Part shown: positions 16,070 through 25,509 of the stretch, in pieces | Layout: every line of letters begins with the position of its first letter | Position numbering within the stretch: position 1 is the first letter of the stretch | Assembly (NCBI GenBank): GCA_036489565.1 | Contig: DASXFN010000116.1 | Span: 1 to 64,000, forward strand | Direction of reading: 5' to 3' | DNA: 64,000 nt | Origin: JAICKN01 sp036489565 | Lineage (GTDB): Bacteria; Acidobacteriota; Terriglobia; Terriglobales; Acidobacteriaceae | Program-made: the position numbers and the translations under genes | The notes under the pieces: model-generated | The model's input: the letters and a program-made list of their open reading frames with translations, nothing else | What the model was told of the DNA's origin: nothing | Database searches by the model: none

Positions 16070-16086
16070 CTTGTAAGCGCTTTTGC
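16070..16086. promoter_or_regulatory. LacI-family-like operator
   Basis: TTGTAAGCGCTTTTGCA contains the perfect core AAGCGCTT and near-symmetric flanks, as in cre/LacI-family sites. It lies about 90 bases upstream of the esterase start (minus) and 74 bases upstream of the peroxiredoxin start (plus). Sugar-responsive control of the arabinose-related genes would make sense; no LacI gene is in the window. Confidence 0.4.
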
Positions 16087-16159
16087 ATTCAGGGGTTAAG
16101 CTTTTCCACGTTCAAACGATTTATGATGAAGACAGACTCAAAAAGTATGGGGAGGAACG

Positions 16160-16627
16160 ATGCCACAAATTCTTGCTCCAGGAACCAAGGCCCCGGATTT
16201 CACGCTGCCGGTGACGGCGGACCAAAAATTATCGCTGTCTGAGTTGCGCGGGCAGCCGGTGGTCCTGGCTTTTTATCCGGCGGATTGGAGTCCGGTATGT
16301 GGAGACCAGATGGCGTTCTATAACGAAATTCTGCCGGAATTTCAGAAACATAAAGCCGAACTGATGGGCATCTCGGTGGACGGGGTGTGGTGCCATGCGG
16401 CTTTTGCCGAGGCGCGGCATTTGCATTTTCCGCTGCTGGCGGATTTTGAACCGAAGGGCGCAGTGGCCAAAAAATATGGCGTGTACCGGGAGAACGACGG
16501 GATTACCGAGCGCGCGTTGTTCGTGATTGATAAGAACGGCACGATTGCCTGGAGCTATTGCTCACCGATCGCGGTGAATCCTGGGGCCGACGGGATTTTG
16601 CAGGCGCTGGAAGCACTGCCGAAGTAG
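16160..16627 (+). CDS. Peroxiredoxin (AhpC/TSA family)
   Basis: A 155-residue thioredoxin-fold protein. APDFTLPVTADQKLSLSELR and VVLAFYPADWSPVCGDQ give the strand order and the peroxidatic Cys47, although the usual T-x-x-C appears as SPVC. A later VDGVWCHAAFAEARHLHFPLL segment carries a second Cys near residue 75, possibly a resolving residue. It reduces peroxides using thiols in the cytoplasm. GGGGAGG precedes the ATG. The DsbA-like gene follows 39 bases downstream on the same strand, so the two may form a thiol-redox operon. Confidence 0.9.
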   Translation: MPQILAPGTKAPDFTLPVTADQKLSLSELRGQPVVLAFYPADWSPVCGDQMAFYNEILPEFQKHKAELMGISVDGVWCHAAFAEARHLHFPLLADFEPKGAVAKKYGVYRENDGITERALFVIDKNGTIAWSYCSPIAVNPGADGILQALEALPK

Positions 16628-16666
16628 GCAGGCTGCTGGGGCGGCGGAGAATAGGAGAAGCGCAAT

Positions 16667-17191
16667 ATGTCAGAGTTAAAGATTCCAGCAGGCACGGGCG
16701 ACCATATTCAAGGTGATCCGCAGGCCCCGATCACGCTGGTGGAGTATGGCGATTATGAATGTCCACATTGCGGGGCGGCGTATCCGATTGTGAAGCGCGT
16801 GCAGAAGCATTTTGGCAAGCGGATGCGGTTTGTCTTTAGGAATTTTCCGCTGGTGCAGGCGCATCCCAATGCGCAAAGCGCGGCGGAAGCGGCGGAGTTC
16901 GCGGCGGCGCAGGGCAAGTTCTGGGAGATGCATGACGCCATCTATGAACACCAGCAGGAGTTGAGCATGGACTTTTTGCTGCGGCTGGGAGAAAAGCTTG
17001 GGTTGGAGGGACGGGCGCTCGCGAAAGCCTTGAAAGATGAAGCGTTTGCCGAAAAAGTCCGGGCCGACTTTCTGGGCGGCGTGCGCAGCGGCGTGAATGG
17101 GACGCCCACGTTCTTTATTAACGGTCATCGGCATGACGGGCCTTTCGATTATGGGGATTTGGTGGACGGGATTGAAGAGGCGAGTGGGTAA
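16667..17191 (+). CDS. DsbA-family thioredoxin-fold protein
   Basis: A 174-residue protein without a signal peptide. The active site CPHC (Cys32, Cys35) is in VEYGDYECPHCGAAYP, the alpha-helical insertion contains NAQSAAEAAEFAAAQGKFW, and the cis-proline motif is GVNGTPTFFINGHRH. This is the Thioredoxin_4/DsbA layout often seen fused to NhaA antiporters or standing alone. Lack of an export signal suggests cytoplasmic disulphide or thiol exchange, perhaps serving the peroxiredoxin encoded just upstream. The substrate is not known. Confidence 0.88.
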   Translation: MSELKIPAGTGDHIQGDPQAPITLVEYGDYECPHCGAAYPIVKRVQKHFGKRMRFVFRNFPLVQAHPNAQSAAEAAEFAAAQGKFWEMHDAIYEHQQELSMDFLLRLGEKLGLEGRALAKALKDEAFAEKVRADFLGGVRSGVNGTPTFFINGHRHDGPFDYGDLVDGIEEASG

Positions 17192-17204
17192 ATGGTCGAA
17201 ATTC

Positions 17205-17238
17205 AATATTACCGCAATATCTTCTTGTGGTAGGATAT
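17205..17238 (+). promoter_or_regulatory. Possible operator of the toxin-antitoxin pair
   Basis: AT-rich region between the DsbA-like gene and the antitoxin. ATATTACC and GGTAGGATAT form a loose inverted repeat with arms at 17206-17213 and 17229-17238, just ahead of the antitoxin ATG at 17246. Ribbon-helix-helix antitoxins usually bind such sites to autorepress. Assignment is by position and symmetry only. Confidence 0.35.
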
Positions 17239-17245
17239 TAGTAGT

Positions 17246-17479
17246 ATGAAAGAGAAGACATCTGTCACACTGTCGGCGGACGTTTTGTCGAGCATAGACC
17301 GCCTTGCGGGCTCGAAATTTTCCCGTTCGGCGTTTATTGAACAAGTATTGCGTCGTTATCTGAGCGAGCGCGCCCGCATGGACGTACAGGCCCGTGATCT
17401 GGAACGCATTAACCGGGCCGCTGAGAGCCTGAATTCCGAGGCTGCAGAAGTATTGGGCTTCCAGGTTTCCGAGGATTAA
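17246..17479 (+). CDS. Ribbon-helix-helix antitoxin (CopG/MazE-like)
   Basis: A 77-residue protein. The N-terminal KTSVTLSADVLSSIDRLAG followed by FSRSAFIEQVLRRYL is a typical RHH DNA-binding fold (strand, helix, helix), and the charged C-terminal half should wrap the toxin. It lies 17 bases upstream of a PemK/MazF-type gene, so it is assigned as the antitoxin and autorepressor. The gene is shorter and more AT-rich upstream than its neighbours. Confidence 0.85.
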   Translation: MKEKTSVTLSADVLSSIDRLAGSKFSRSAFIEQVLRRYLSERARMDVQARDLERINRAAESLNSEAAEVLGFQVSED

Positions 17480-17496
17480 GAAAACGGGGAGTCGGA

Positions 17497-17820
17497 GTGC
17501 GCAGAGGTGAACTTTATCGCGTCTATAAGCCGGCAGGCGATCCCAAGTTATTCCGAGTCTTTGTAATTGTTAGTCGTCAGGCGTTGATTGATTCACGATT
17601 CTCTACCGTCATCTGTGCACCGATATTCAGTAGTAGCGAAGGGCTTTCAACGCAGGTCAACGTCGGTCCGGAAGAAGGTCTGAAACATGTAAGTTCGATC
17701 ATGTGTGACAATCTGGTCAGTCTGCGTAAGGTTGATCTCACACATTATTTGGGCTCTTTATCAAAACCTAAGCTGTCAGAACTTGATTACGCGTTGAAAA
17801 TGGCCTTGGAGTTATTTTAG
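17497..17820 (+). CDS. PemK/MazF-family toxin
   Basis: A 107-residue protein beginning MRRGELYRVYKPAG, the family's first strand and loop. RVFVIVSRQALIDSRFSTVI and APIFSS give the SH3-like barrel, and the later VSSIMCDNLVSLRKVDL segment carries the conserved core. The family cleaves RNA at short sequence motifs. The start is GTG with GGGGAG upstream. It forms a two-gene operon with the RHH protein. An SPFH and a SieB-family gene follow on the same strand. Confidence 0.88.
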   Translation: MRRGELYRVYKPAGDPKLFRVFVIVSRQALIDSRFSTVICAPIFSSSEGLSTQVNVGPEEGLKHVSSIMCDNLVSLRKVDLTHYLGSLSKPKLSELDYALKMALELF

Positions 17821-17867
17821 CTAACTCGCATTTGGTCTCCGATCCCAGATAATCCTTACATTTTCCG

Positions 17868-17896
17868 TTGCCCGAATCTACGCGAATGGTTATGAT
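17868..17896 (+). promoter_or_regulatory. Promoter of the SPFH gene
   Basis: TTGCCC (17868-17873) and TATGAT (17891-17896) are separated by exactly 17 bases, 56 bases ahead of the chosen start at 17952. Its position argues against the longer in-frame start at 17868. Confidence 0.55.
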
Positions 17897-17951
17897 GCGG
17901 GCCATTCCTCTATTTGGTCAGACATATCAAGTCATCGCTTGGGAGGGTGAA

Positions 17952-18887
17952 ATGGACAGTTCGCAGGTACTGAGCATTTTTGTTTACGGAGTGGTTGGGA
18001 TATTCGTGCTGGGCACGATTCTGAGCGGCTTCTTCCAGGTGCGGACGGCGGAGGCTGTGATTGTGCAGCGGATGGGAAAGTTTTTGCGCGTGGCCACTGC
18101 CGGAATTAACTTCAAACTGCCGTGGCTGGATCAGATTGCGGCGCGCATTGATTTACGCGTGCAGCAACTTTCGCTTGATGTGGAGACCAAAACCAAAGAC
18201 AACGTATTCGTGAAGATTCCGGTTTCGGTGCAATATCATGTGCTGCCGGACCGGGTGTATGAGGCCTTTTACAAGCTTGCCAGCCCCAACCAACAGATTT
18301 CCTCTTATGTATTCAATGTGATCCTGGGGCATGTGCCCAAGATGGACCTGGACGATGCATTCCTGCAACAGGCAGACATCGCAGTAGCTATTAAAGACGG
18401 ATTGAGCGATGTAATGAAGACCTATGGGTACGCGATTGACCAGGCCCTGGTGACCGATATTCAGCCGGATGAGAAGGTGAAGGCGGCGATGAATGAGATC
18501 AATGCGGCGCAGCGGGAGCAGGTTGCGGCCAGCGCGCGCGGCGAGACGGAGAAGATCCTGAAGGTGAAGCAGGCGGAGGCCGAGGCACTGAGCAAGGCGC
18601 TGCAAGGCGAGGGAATTGCCAACCAGCGAAAGGCTATTATTGAAGGGTTGAAAGTTTCGGTTGAGTCGTTTTCGGCGGCAGTGGAAGGAACCACTCCAAA
18701 GGATGTGATGATGCTGGTGCTGGTGACCCAGTATCTGGATACGATGAAAGATATTGGAGCACAGGACAAGAGCAACACAATTTTTGTGTCGCACTCGCCG
18801 GGCGCGCTGGGAGAGCTTTTCCAGCAGATGCAGGACGCAATCATGATTGGGCAGAAGGGCGCGGCGGTAGCGGCAACCGGACATTGA
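17952..18887 (+). CDS. SPFH/band 7 (prohibitin-stomatin) membrane protein
   Basis: A 311-residue protein. One N-terminal membrane helix (SIFVYGVVGIFVLGTILSGFF) is followed by the band 7 domain, with VQRMGKFLRVATAGINFKLP and QQLSLDVETKTKDNVFVKIP clearly visible. A helical Ala/Glu-rich stretch (ASARGETEKILKVKQAEAEA) then mediates oligomer formation. SPFH proteins scaffold membrane microdomains and proteases. The start at 17952 has GGGAGG 6 bases upstream and lies just after a good promoter. A SieB-family gene follows 25 bases after the stop. Confidence 0.92.
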   Translation: MDSSQVLSIFVYGVVGIFVLGTILSGFFQVRTAEAVIVQRMGKFLRVATAGINFKLPWLDQIAARIDLRVQQLSLDVETKTKDNVFVKIPVSVQYHVLPDRVYEAFYKLASPNQQISSYVFNVILGHVPKMDLDDAFLQQADIAVAIKDGLSDVMKTYGYAIDQALVTDIQPDEKVKAAMNEINAAQREQVAASARGETEKILKVKQAEAEALSKALQGEGIANQRKAIIEGLKVSVESFSAAVEGTTPKDVMMLVLVTQYLDTMKDIGAQDKSNTIFVSHSPGALGELFQQMQDAIMIGQKGAAVAATGH

Positions 18888-18912
18888 TCCGCGCTTCCTG
18901 GGAATAAAACGG

Positions 18913-19449
18913 ATGAATTTTTGGCTTCAACTTTTCCAAACTGCGCTTGATCTCTTGAAGAAGCCGTGGAAGGTAATGCTGGCTCTTCTCATCTTGTCGA
19001 TTTGCGCGCTCTATGCGCCATATTCGTATAGCGATCCCTGGTTAAGGTCGCACGGTGCAATGGAATGGGGCTGCCTAATATTCGCTGCTGTGTATCTGTG
19101 TCTTACATCTCTAGCTGCGATCATTAAATATTTTTCGCTTCGACGCCGTTTCAACGACCTGTCGGGCGACGAGCGTCGCGTAATCCTGGCGTTTATGAAA
19201 TGGAACACCCGCACCACCGGCCTGATCTCCGGCGCAGCAACCGGATTCACTATGGTTAAAATGGGAGTACTCGAAATCGCTGAGGTGCCCAATAAAAATA
19301 ATTTAAAGACAAAACGCGGAGATTCTTTCTTCACCATAAAGCCGTGGGTCTTTCGCTACTTCAAAAATAGACCGCACTTATACTCACTTGAAAACGAGAT
19401 TATTTCTGACAATGGAGTCAGTTTTCGGATCGATGGTGGGCATAAATAA
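18913..19449 (+). CDS. SieB-family superinfection exclusion membrane protein
   Basis: A 178-residue protein with two N-terminal membrane helices (about residues 20-38 and 52-75) and a cytoplasmic C-terminal domain. LSGDERRVILAFMKWNTRTT aligns by eye with the equivalent region of Rac/lambda SieB, as does the later FTIKPWVFRYFKNRPHLYSL, which corresponds to LQPWAREYLQNNPHLLE. Family members block phage superinfection in prophages, though many chromosomal copies are untested. The coding sequence looks more AT-rich than its surroundings. It follows the SPFH gene by 25 bases. Confidence 0.75.
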   Translation: MNFWLQLFQTALDLLKKPWKVMLALLILSICALYAPYSYSDPWLRSHGAMEWGCLIFAAVYLCLTSLAAIIKYFSLRRRFNDLSGDERRVILAFMKWNTRTTGLISGAATGFTMVKMGVLEIAEVPNKNNLKTKRGDSFFTIKPWVFRYFKNRPHLYSLENEIISDNGVSFRIDGGHK

Positions 19450-19494
19450 GTACTACTCGAATCGCAGGTTACTGTAACAGTGCGTTCAAGAAAG

Positions 19495-19518
19495 CGCCCT
19501 TGCGTTTCCGCAAGGGCG
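19495..19518. terminator. Bidirectional terminator between sieB-like and FecR genes
   Basis: A perfect 10-bp stem CGCCCTTGCG/CGCAAGGGCG with loop TTTC, flanked by AAGAAAG and GAAAGA. It sits between two convergent genes. On the minus strand CTTTCTTG follows the stem, which favours its use for the FecR gene. Confidence 0.7.
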
Positions 19519-19541
19519 TGAAAGATAGGATTGTTTCGAAT

Positions 19542-20570
19542 TCAACGACGGCCGTGGAATCCGCCGCGGAAACCAGCGCCGCCATGAAAACCACCGCTAG
19601 ATCTGGCTCCAGCAAAGCCATGAAATGCCGGCGCCGATCGCCGGGCGCGGAAGGCAGGCCTTCCGGCTACGTGGCCATACGATCCTCTACGTCCCACCGA
19701 TACCGGCGCGCGATATCCAACACCGAAGTGATGGAATCTGCCGACAAAGACGGGGGCGCGGTAAGCGAACAGCGGGGAGTAGAATCCCCAGCCGAATGGG
19801 CTATACAGAACACCTTCCGCAGGGATGAAGGTATAGGTGCTGAACCATGGGTTCCAGTACCATCCGGCGCCGATCCATCCCGGCCCGTACCAGCCGTTGG
19901 CAACGTACACTCGCGCGGAGTTAACGTTCGCTTCGGCGAGGTAGGAAGAGCGCAGACTGCTAAAGCGATAAAGGTCGCTGTCTTCATATTGGTTTTTATC
20001 GAAGCCGTGCGCCTTTAGCTTTCCGGTCTGCAAAGCTTCGTTGAGCGAAACTTCGTGGCCGCCTTTCACCGTGACGTGGCGGTCGCCATCAAGGACTTCG
20101 GTTTTGCCGTCGAAGACGCGAATCTGGCCTTGCGTCGCATCGAAGGCGTAGAGTCCGGTTTTCTGGATTCGCGCCGTGGCGCCGTCTTCGTTAATGCGGA
20201 TGTCGTTTTGGGGATAAATTTGCGAGACTTCGAGCATGGCGCTGCCCTGGTCTACCGTAACTTCCGTTGTCGCCAGATTCGGTGAAATCATTTGCACTGA
20301 GCTGTTGCTTCCTACGCGCAGAAAGACGCCGGGGGTGAGAAGCACTTCGGCCTTTCCGTTGGCGGTGGAAAGAGTTTGACCCGCCTGTAACTGTGCCGAA
20401 CCGATGTCATTCGATTGCAGCGTTTGGTTGTCGATGGATGCCTGCCCTTCCACGTAATTTAACGTTCCTGGAATTGCGGCTCTAGTGTCTGTGTTCGTGC
20501 CAAACGCGGGCGCAGACAGGACCGCTGCCAGGAACAAGCTTGCGATTGCTTGAAACCTTGACAGCCTCAT
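19542..20570 (-). CDS. Secreted FecR-domain protein with aromatic and Gly/Arg/His-rich tail
   Basis: A 342-residue protein. Residues 1-25 are a signal peptide (SLFLAAVLSAPAFG). A FecR-type beta domain spans about residues 35-180 (LQAGQTLSTANGKAEVLLTPG, LRVGSNSSVQMIS). From residue 225 the sequence turns into an aromatic-rich segment (NGWYGPGWIGAGWYWNPWFS) and ends with a Gly/Arg/His/Phe-rich tail. No sigma factor or TonB receptor is adjacent, so the classical FecR role is unlikely; it is probably a surface protein. GGAGGAG lies 4 bases before the ATG. Confidence 0.82.
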   Translation of the reverse strand: MRLSRFQAIASLFLAAVLSAPAFGTNTDTRAAIPGTLNYVEGQASIDNQTLQSNDIGSAQLQAGQTLSTANGKAEVLLTPGVFLRVGSNSSVQMISPNLATTEVTVDQGSAMLEVSQIYPQNDIRINEDGATARIQKTGLYAFDATQGQIRVFDGKTEVLDGDRHVTVKGGHEVSLNEALQTGKLKAHGFDKNQYEDSDLYRFSSLRSSYLAEANVNSARVYVANGWYGPGWIGAGWYWNPWFSTYTFIPAEGVLYSPFGWGFYSPLFAYRAPVFVGRFHHFGVGYRAPVSVGRRGSYGHVAGRPAFRARRSAPAFHGFAGARSSGGFHGGAGFRGGFHGRR

Positions 20571-20763
20571 AGCTCCTCCTTTTTCTTTCTTCTTGCTCTG
20601 TTTAATTAGATGAAATGCGGGCAGGGATGATTCGCCGCGAGGGCCGAGATAACAATTCTTTACACGCGCATAACCGCTTGGTTTCTAGCGGTTTCCGCGA
20701 TCGCGCGATGGGGTCGAAAAGGTTGTCTGAAAATCCAGTGATACGCGTTTTTAGCTTGGCTGG

Positions 20764-22245
<1,482 letters not shown>

Positions 22246-22376
22246 GATTGAAGAGATTATACGCTGAAGAAATGGGCGTCCGGGGAACGGGACATTATGT
22301 CTGCTGTCCATGGCTCGGGTTGAACGTCTAAGGGAATACAGCTTACACTTCAAGATCGTTTTGTGAGGCCAACCAA

Positions 22377-24422
22377 ATGCGCATGTATCGTTTCTTGCTT
22401 GCCCTGCCTGTGTTGCTTCTTTTGACTTTTGCGCTTCAGGCGCAAACAACCCCTGAAAACCAAACATCGTCTGGAATTGATCTGGACAACATTGATAAGG
22501 CCGTTGATCCTTGCACGAACTTCTTTCAGTATGCCTGCGGGAGTTGGTTGAAGAAGACGGAGATCCCGCCGGACAAGTCGCGATGGGGAAGTTTCGACGA
22601 ATTGCATGAACGCAACATCACGGTGCTGAAGAGCATCCTGGAAAAAGCTTCGGCCAGTGACGCCGGGCGCAGCGCCGACCAGCAGAAGATTGGCGACTAT
22701 TACGAGTCCTGCATGGACGAGAAGACGGTAAACAGCGAAGGGTTGGAGCCGTTGAAGCCGGAGCTGGCGCGCATTGCGGCGGCCAGCGATAAAAAGGCGT
22801 TGATGGGGGTAGCGGCGCACGATTTTATGATTGGACCGAATCCCTTCTTCAGCTTTTATGCGAATTCCGACCTGCATAATGCCAACGAAGTGATTGCCTA
22901 CATTGATCAGGGCGGTCTCACGCTGCCGGACCGGGATTACTACATTAAAGACGACGCGAAGATGGTGGAGATGCGGAAGAATTTCGTGGATTACATGACG
23001 CAAGTCTTCACGCTCACGGGCCAGACGGCGGAGCAGGCGGCGGCCTCGGCCCAGACCGTTCTGCGCATTGAAACCGAACTGGCAAAGGCGGCAATGGACC
23101 GCACGCTGCGCCGCGATCCGAAGTCGCAAGATCACAAGATGAGCAGGGAAGAGGCGCTGAAATTGGCGCCAAATTTTTATTTGAATACTTATTTTGAGGA
23201 AACCGGAGCGCCGCACTTTACGGAATTGAATGTGGCAAACCCTGATTTCTTTAAGCAAATGAACACGGTCCTCGAAAACGAGCCGCTCCAGGACCTGAAG
23301 ACCTACGTGACCTGGCAACTGTTGAATACCGCCGCTCCCTGGCTTTCGCAGCCATTCGTAGATGCGGAGTTCAAAATGCACCAGAAGCTGACCGGCCAAA
23401 AAGAGATCCAGGCCCGGTGGAAGCGTTGCGTGAATTTAGTGGACAGCGGGATTGGCGAAGCACTGGGGAAACAATATGTGGACGCCACTTTTGGGGCCGA
23501 CGGCAAAGCGCGGATGCTTAAGATGGTGAACGAACTGGAAGCGGCGCTGGGCGAGGACATCCAGACCCTTCCATGGATGACCGACACTACGAAGGCGCAA
23601 GCGGAAATTAAACTGAAAGCGATCAACAACAAGATTGGCTATCCGGACAAGTGGCGCGATTACAGCAAGCTGACGATTCAACGCGATAATTTGCTGGCGG
23701 ATTATTTTGCGGCGGATAAATTTGAGTCGAGCCGGCAAATGGCCAAAATTGACAAGCCGCTGGACCGCAACGAATGGCAGATGACGCCGCCGACGGTGAA
23801 TGCGTATTACGATCCGTCGTATAACGAAATTGTATTTCCGGCCGGCATTTTGCAGCCTCCCTTCTTCGACAAGAATGCCGACGAGGCAGTCAACTTCGGG
23901 GCCATCGGCATGGTCATTGGACATGAGCTAACGCATGGCTTTGACGATCAGGGACGGCAATTCGATCCGCAGGGAAACTTGCACGATTGGTGGACTCCGC
24001 AGGACGCGGCAGAATTTGAAAAGCGCACCGACTGCGAGGTCAACGAATACGGAAGCTTTGTTGCCGTGGACGATCTGAAACTGAACGGCAAGCTGACCCT
24101 GGGAGAAAATACGGCTGATAACGGCGGGGAACGGATCGCGCTGATGGCCCTGAAGAATGTGATTGCGAAGGACCCGAATGATCCGGCGGCGCGCACGATT
24201 GATGGATACACGCCGGAGCAGCGGTTCTTTCTGGGCACAGGCAATGAGTGGTGCGAGAAGCGCCGTCCGGAATACAGCCGCATGATGGTGACGGTGGACC
24301 CGCATTCGCCGGGGAAATTTCGAGTGAATGGCGTGATGCAAAACATGCCGGAATTCGAGAAGGCCTGGGGGTGCAAAGCAGGTCAGCCAATGGTGAGTGA
24401 AAACGCCTGCCGGGTCTGGTAA
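22377..24422 (+). CDS. Secreted M13 family metallopeptidase (PepO/neprilysin-like)
   Basis: A 681-residue protein with a signal peptide (FLLALPVLLLLTFALQAQ). The N-terminal M13 domain starts GIDLDNIDKAVDPCTNFFQY. The catalytic domain has NAYYDPSYNEIVFPAGILQP, the zinc motif HELTH in VIGHELTHGFDDQGRQFDP, and ENTADNGG supplying the third ligand Glu. The C-terminus ends with the family's CRVW. Such zinc endopeptidases cut short peptides in the periplasm or outside the cell. GTGAGG lies about 10 bases upstream of the ATG. A strong terminator follows. Confidence 0.95.
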   Translation: MRMYRFLLALPVLLLLTFALQAQTTPENQTSSGIDLDNIDKAVDPCTNFFQYACGSWLKKTEIPPDKSRWGSFDELHERNITVLKSILEKASASDAGRSADQQKIGDYYESCMDEKTVNSEGLEPLKPELARIAAASDKKALMGVAAHDFMIGPNPFFSFYANSDLHNANEVIAYIDQGGLTLPDRDYYIKDDAKMVEMRKNFVDYMTQVFTLTGQTAEQAAASAQTVLRIETELAKAAMDRTLRRDPKSQDHKMSREEALKLAPNFYLNTYFEETGAPHFTELNVANPDFFKQMNTVLENEPLQDLKTYVTWQLLNTAAPWLSQPFVDAEFKMHQKLTGQKEIQARWKRCVNLVDSGIGEALGKQYVDATFGADGKARMLKMVNELEAALGEDIQTLPWMTDTTKAQAEIKLKAINNKIGYPDKWRDYSKLTIQRDNLLADYFAADKFESSRQMAKIDKPLDRNEWQMTPPTVNAYYDPSYNEIVFPAGILQPPFFDKNADEAVNFGAIGMVIGHELTHGFDDQGRQFDPQGNLHDWWTPQDAAEFEKRTDCEVNEYGSFVAVDDLKLNGKLTLGENTADNGGERIALMALKNVIAKDPNDPAARTIDGYTPEQRFFLGTGNEWCEKRRPEYSRMMVTVDPHSPGKFRVNGVMQNMPEFEKAWGCKAGQPMVSENACRVW

Positions 24423-24440
24423 GCGGGCTAGTGTCTTGAG

Positions 24441-24472
24441 AAGCCGGGCCGAGTTGGCCCGGCTTTTATTTT
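24441..24472 (+). terminator. Intrinsic terminator of the M13 peptidase gene
   Basis: A perfect 10-bp stem AAGCCGGGCC/GGCCCGGCTT with loop GAGTT, followed by TTATTTT, beginning 18 bases after the stop codon. It is the clearest rho-independent terminator in the window. Confidence 0.9.
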
Positions 24473-24517
24473 GTCCGGCATATTTCTTGTGGAATGCTTT
24501 GCGAAACATCTCCACGA

Positions 24518-25411
24518 CTATCCGATTAGATCGCGATACGATGATAGAACGATGTTGTTGCTTTGAAGGAATTCGCGCATTTCCGCTGCAGTGAGCATTT
24601 GCAGTTCAGTTTCCCGCGAGGCCAGCAAGCGCGTTCCCGCAGCGCGTAAATCGTCGTCGAGATATCCGGGATGGCAAACAAATTCCCAGGTGCCGGTAGG
24701 GATTGTCTTCAGAAGAAGCTGAAATAATTCAGCGGTCATGCTTCCAGTTCCGACTACTCCTATGGTTCCATTGGTGGTGCGAAGGCCGGACTTTGCTACC
24801 GCGCGTTGAAATTTCCCTGACAAGCTGTTCAGAATGCTTACCTGCGTCCATCGCTTCCAGGAAGAGGGTTGCGCGCGCAGATGCAATATCCTGACCGGGC
24901 CGAAAGGATTTCTGACCGCGGGCACTCCGCAGGCCTTGGCCGCGCGGAGGATGGGAGCCAGCACTTTGGGAAAGAGATGAACGTGCTTGTGAGTGTCGAA
25001 GTGGCTGACTTGAATGCCGGCGTTTTGCAGTTTGCGAATTTGGGCAGTTGCCTCGGCTGCAATTTCGTCCCCGGACAATTTCCCCAGCGCCGATGCCAGA
25101 GCGAAGCTGCTGAAAGCGGTGCGAAAGAGAGCGCTGTTTTCACTGGAATTATTGTCGCCAGCATTCTTTCCACTAAGAAGGGAAGGAACCTGAGTTGGCT
25201 TTAACACTGGGATTCCATCCACCAGAGTCACATGGCATCCGATGGCGAGGCGGGGCATAGCTTGCGCCATCTCGATAGCTTCTGAGAATGTGGGGCCATT
25301 GGCCATCAGGGTGGCGGAAGTGACGATTCCTTTTGCATGGGCTTCGGCGATGCCCCGGTTCACGCCGGAGGTCAGGCCAAAGTCATCCGCATTCACGATC
25401 AGGCGCAACAC
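24518..25411 (-). CDS. YdjC/ChbG/HpnK-type carbohydrate deacetylase
   Basis: A 297-residue protein. It begins LRLIVNADDFGLTSGVNRGI, with the metal-binding Asp pair, and continues HAKGIVTSATLMANGPTF, GCHVTLVDGIPVL and HFDTHKHVHLFPKV with conserved His residues. The C-terminus has WEFVCHPGYLDDDL. The family removes acetyl groups from chitooligosaccharides, and HpnK members act in hopanoid-linked sugar metabolism. The sequence leans towards the HpnK style, but no hopanoid genes are adjacent. It is convergent with the M13 gene across a terminator. Confidence 0.87.
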   Translation of the reverse strand: MLRLIVNADDFGLTSGVNRGIAEAHAKGIVTSATLMANGPTFSEAIEMAQAMPRLAIGCHVTLVDGIPVLKPTQVPSLLSGKNAGDNNSSENSALFRTAFSSFALASALGKLSGDEIAAEATAQIRKLQNAGIQVSHFDTHKHVHLFPKVLAPILRAAKACGVPAVRNPFGPVRILHLRAQPSSWKRWTQVSILNSLSGKFQRAVAKSGLRTTNGTIGVVGTGSMTAELFQLLLKTIPTGTWEFVCHPGYLDDDLRAAGTRLLASRETELQMLTAAEMREFLQSNNIVLSSYRDLIG

Positions 25412-25509
25412 GCGGTCAGTCTAGCAGGTTGGGCTTTGCGACTTGCACCAATAACTGGCATTGCGCGATCCGTGAAGGCCTTTAGAATAGAAGGTTCCGA
25501 ACTTATCTC

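Noticed and set aside
22350..23399. 349-residue open frame antisense to the M13 peptidase gene
   Set aside because: Basic, low-information protein sequence without motifs; the plus strand carries a full M13 peptidase with HELTH and ENTAD.
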